This document shows, in pieces, positions 63,232-64,000 of a stretch of 64,000 bases of DNA; position 1 is the stretch's first letter; every line of letters starts with the position of its first letter. The stretch spans positions 124,001 to 188,000 of the forward strand of contig NZ_JACOOQ010000001.1 in assembly GCF_014287815.1 (NCBI RefSeq), written 5' to 3'. The notes under the pieces were generated by a model. It saw nothing but the letters and a program-made list of their open reading frames with translations, was not told where the DNA came from and made no database searches. The position numbers and the translations under genes were made by a program. This stretch comes from Clostridium lentum (GTDB lineage Bacteria; Bacillota; Clostridia; Clostridiales; Clostridiaceae).

Positions 63232-64000
63232 TTGGTGGATAATATAAAAAAGAGAGTTCTATGGATAGATCTACTTAAAGCTATATCAATGTTATTTGTA
63301 ATGTTAGGACATATTGATTTTTGTCCTAGTCAATGGAGTTATTTTTATGGCCCATTTTTTTTATCTGCATTTCTCTTTGCATCAGGTTACACATTTAATA
63401 ATAAGAGAAGCTTTAGTGAATTTTTTATAAATAAGGTTAAGACTTTACTAGTCCCGATGTTTATTTTTAGTTTAATAAATATTGGAAGTAGGTTATTATT
63501 AACATTCAATAATGACCAAGTTATAAGTCAAGACATTAAGGATTGTTTTTTTCAGATTAGAGGGAAAAATGATGAGTTATGGTTTATAGCATGCATATTT
63601 GGAGCAAGTATTGTATTTTATTTTGTTAATAAATTAATTAATAAGCAAAAGATTTTTATTATTACTATTTTATTATTATGTTTTTGTAGCATAATTTATG
63701 ATAAGACAATTGGTATACCATTACCATGGCATATTCAAATGTATGGATCAGCATGTTTTTATATGGGGCTAGGAGCATTATATAAACAAAATGAAAATAA
63801 ATTAAGAAAGTTTATAAATTATTATTCATTAATGCTTACTTTAATAATGTATTTTATTATAGTATCAATGCAATATGTATATAAACAGGGAGACCCAATT
63901 GTATTTTATAATTACGGACAAAGTATATTGAGATATTTTACAATATCTGGGCTTGGTCTGGCTATGATACTCCAAATTGTGAATTTAATTCCTAATATAA
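63232..64000 (+). CDS. acyltransferase family 3, partial at window edge
   Basis: Starts at TTG 63232 (GTG 63235 also possible) 7 bases after a GGAG site and is open to the end, at least 256 residues. It contains RVLWIDLLKAISMLFVMLGH, whose His is the expected catalytic residue, and FFLSAFLFASGYTF. The protein is polytopic like the two acyltransferases at 22.8 and 24 kb. It likely acetylates the second-locus polysaccharide. The C-terminus lies outside. Confidence 0.82.
   Translation, partial: MVDNIKKRVLWIDLLKAISMLFVMLGHIDFCPSQWSYFYGPFFLSAFLFASGYTFNNKRSFSEFFINKVKTLLVPMFIFSLINIGSRLLLTFNNDQVISQDIKDCFFQIRGKNDELWFIACIFGASIVFYFVNKLINKQKIFIITILLLCFCSIIYDKTIGIPLPWHIQMYGSACFYMGLGALYKQNENKLRKFINYYSLMLTLIMYFIIVSMQYVYKQGDPIVFYNYGQSILRYFTISGLGLAMILQIVNLIPNI

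Overview
The window is very AT-rich (mostly A/T codons, strong AGGAGG-type ribosome-binding sites, little intergenic space). Its gene families point to a low-GC Gram-positive firmicute, most likely Clostridium sensu stricto: Spo0E-like phosphatase, CpsB/C/D phosphoregulation, LPXTG surface protein, DUF1413/DUF1659/DUF2922 small proteins and an IStron. No rRNA, tRNA or CRISPR array was seen.

Layout. (1) About 1-17 kb is a dense co-directional surface-polysaccharide operon: five GT4 and six GT2 glycosyltransferases, a polytopic membrane protein that may be the polymerase, a polysaccharide pyruvyl transferase, a Wzx flippase and a QueC-like PP-loop protein. At least one gene (4701) appears to start with ATT. 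(2) 17.4-25 kb holds two paralogous right-handed beta-helix proteins flanking a coiled-coil protein, then two acyltransferases. (3) 25-35 kb holds a metallophosphoesterase and what I consider the most interesting system here. It looks like a lasso-peptide-type RiPP locus, with three precursor-like small proteins carrying the lasso leader motif, a PqqD-like B1, a transglutaminase-like B2 protease, an HprK-like kinase, a PF14907-type nucleotidyltransferase, a DsbA-like lipoprotein, a UDP-sugar dehydrogenase and an ABC exporter. There is no asparagine-synthetase-like lasso cyclase. All three precursors end in Ser, and two share a long five-cysteine core. A MNT/HEPN pair sits inside it. (4) 35-47 kb: YfhO-like protein, MacA/MacB-type ABC system with its own two-component system, Spo0E-like phosphatase, a LytTR regulator with Glu at the phosphoacceptor site, and an LPNTG-anchored protein. 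(5) 47-52 kb: sigma-70-like factor, small DUF proteins, and a PAP2 phosphatase gene split inside its third catalytic motif by a group I intron plus TnpB element (IStron). (6) 52-64 kb: two divergent membrane-anchored coiled-coil proteins, then a second polysaccharide locus (orphan CpsD, CpsB, CpsC, CpsD, priming sugar transferase, UDP-sugar dehydrogenase, Alg14/Alg13-like pair, TupA-like ATP-grasp, GT4, Wzy-like polymerase, acyltransferase running off the end).

How the parts fit: the two polysaccharide regions could supply one Wzx/Wzy-type pathway. The second provides phosphoregulation, priming and a polymerase; the first provides most chain-building transferases and the flippase. The RiPP-like genes share orientation with the operons around them except the exporter, which faces them across a bidirectional terminator. 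Functions are inferred from motifs read by eye; no database search was run.
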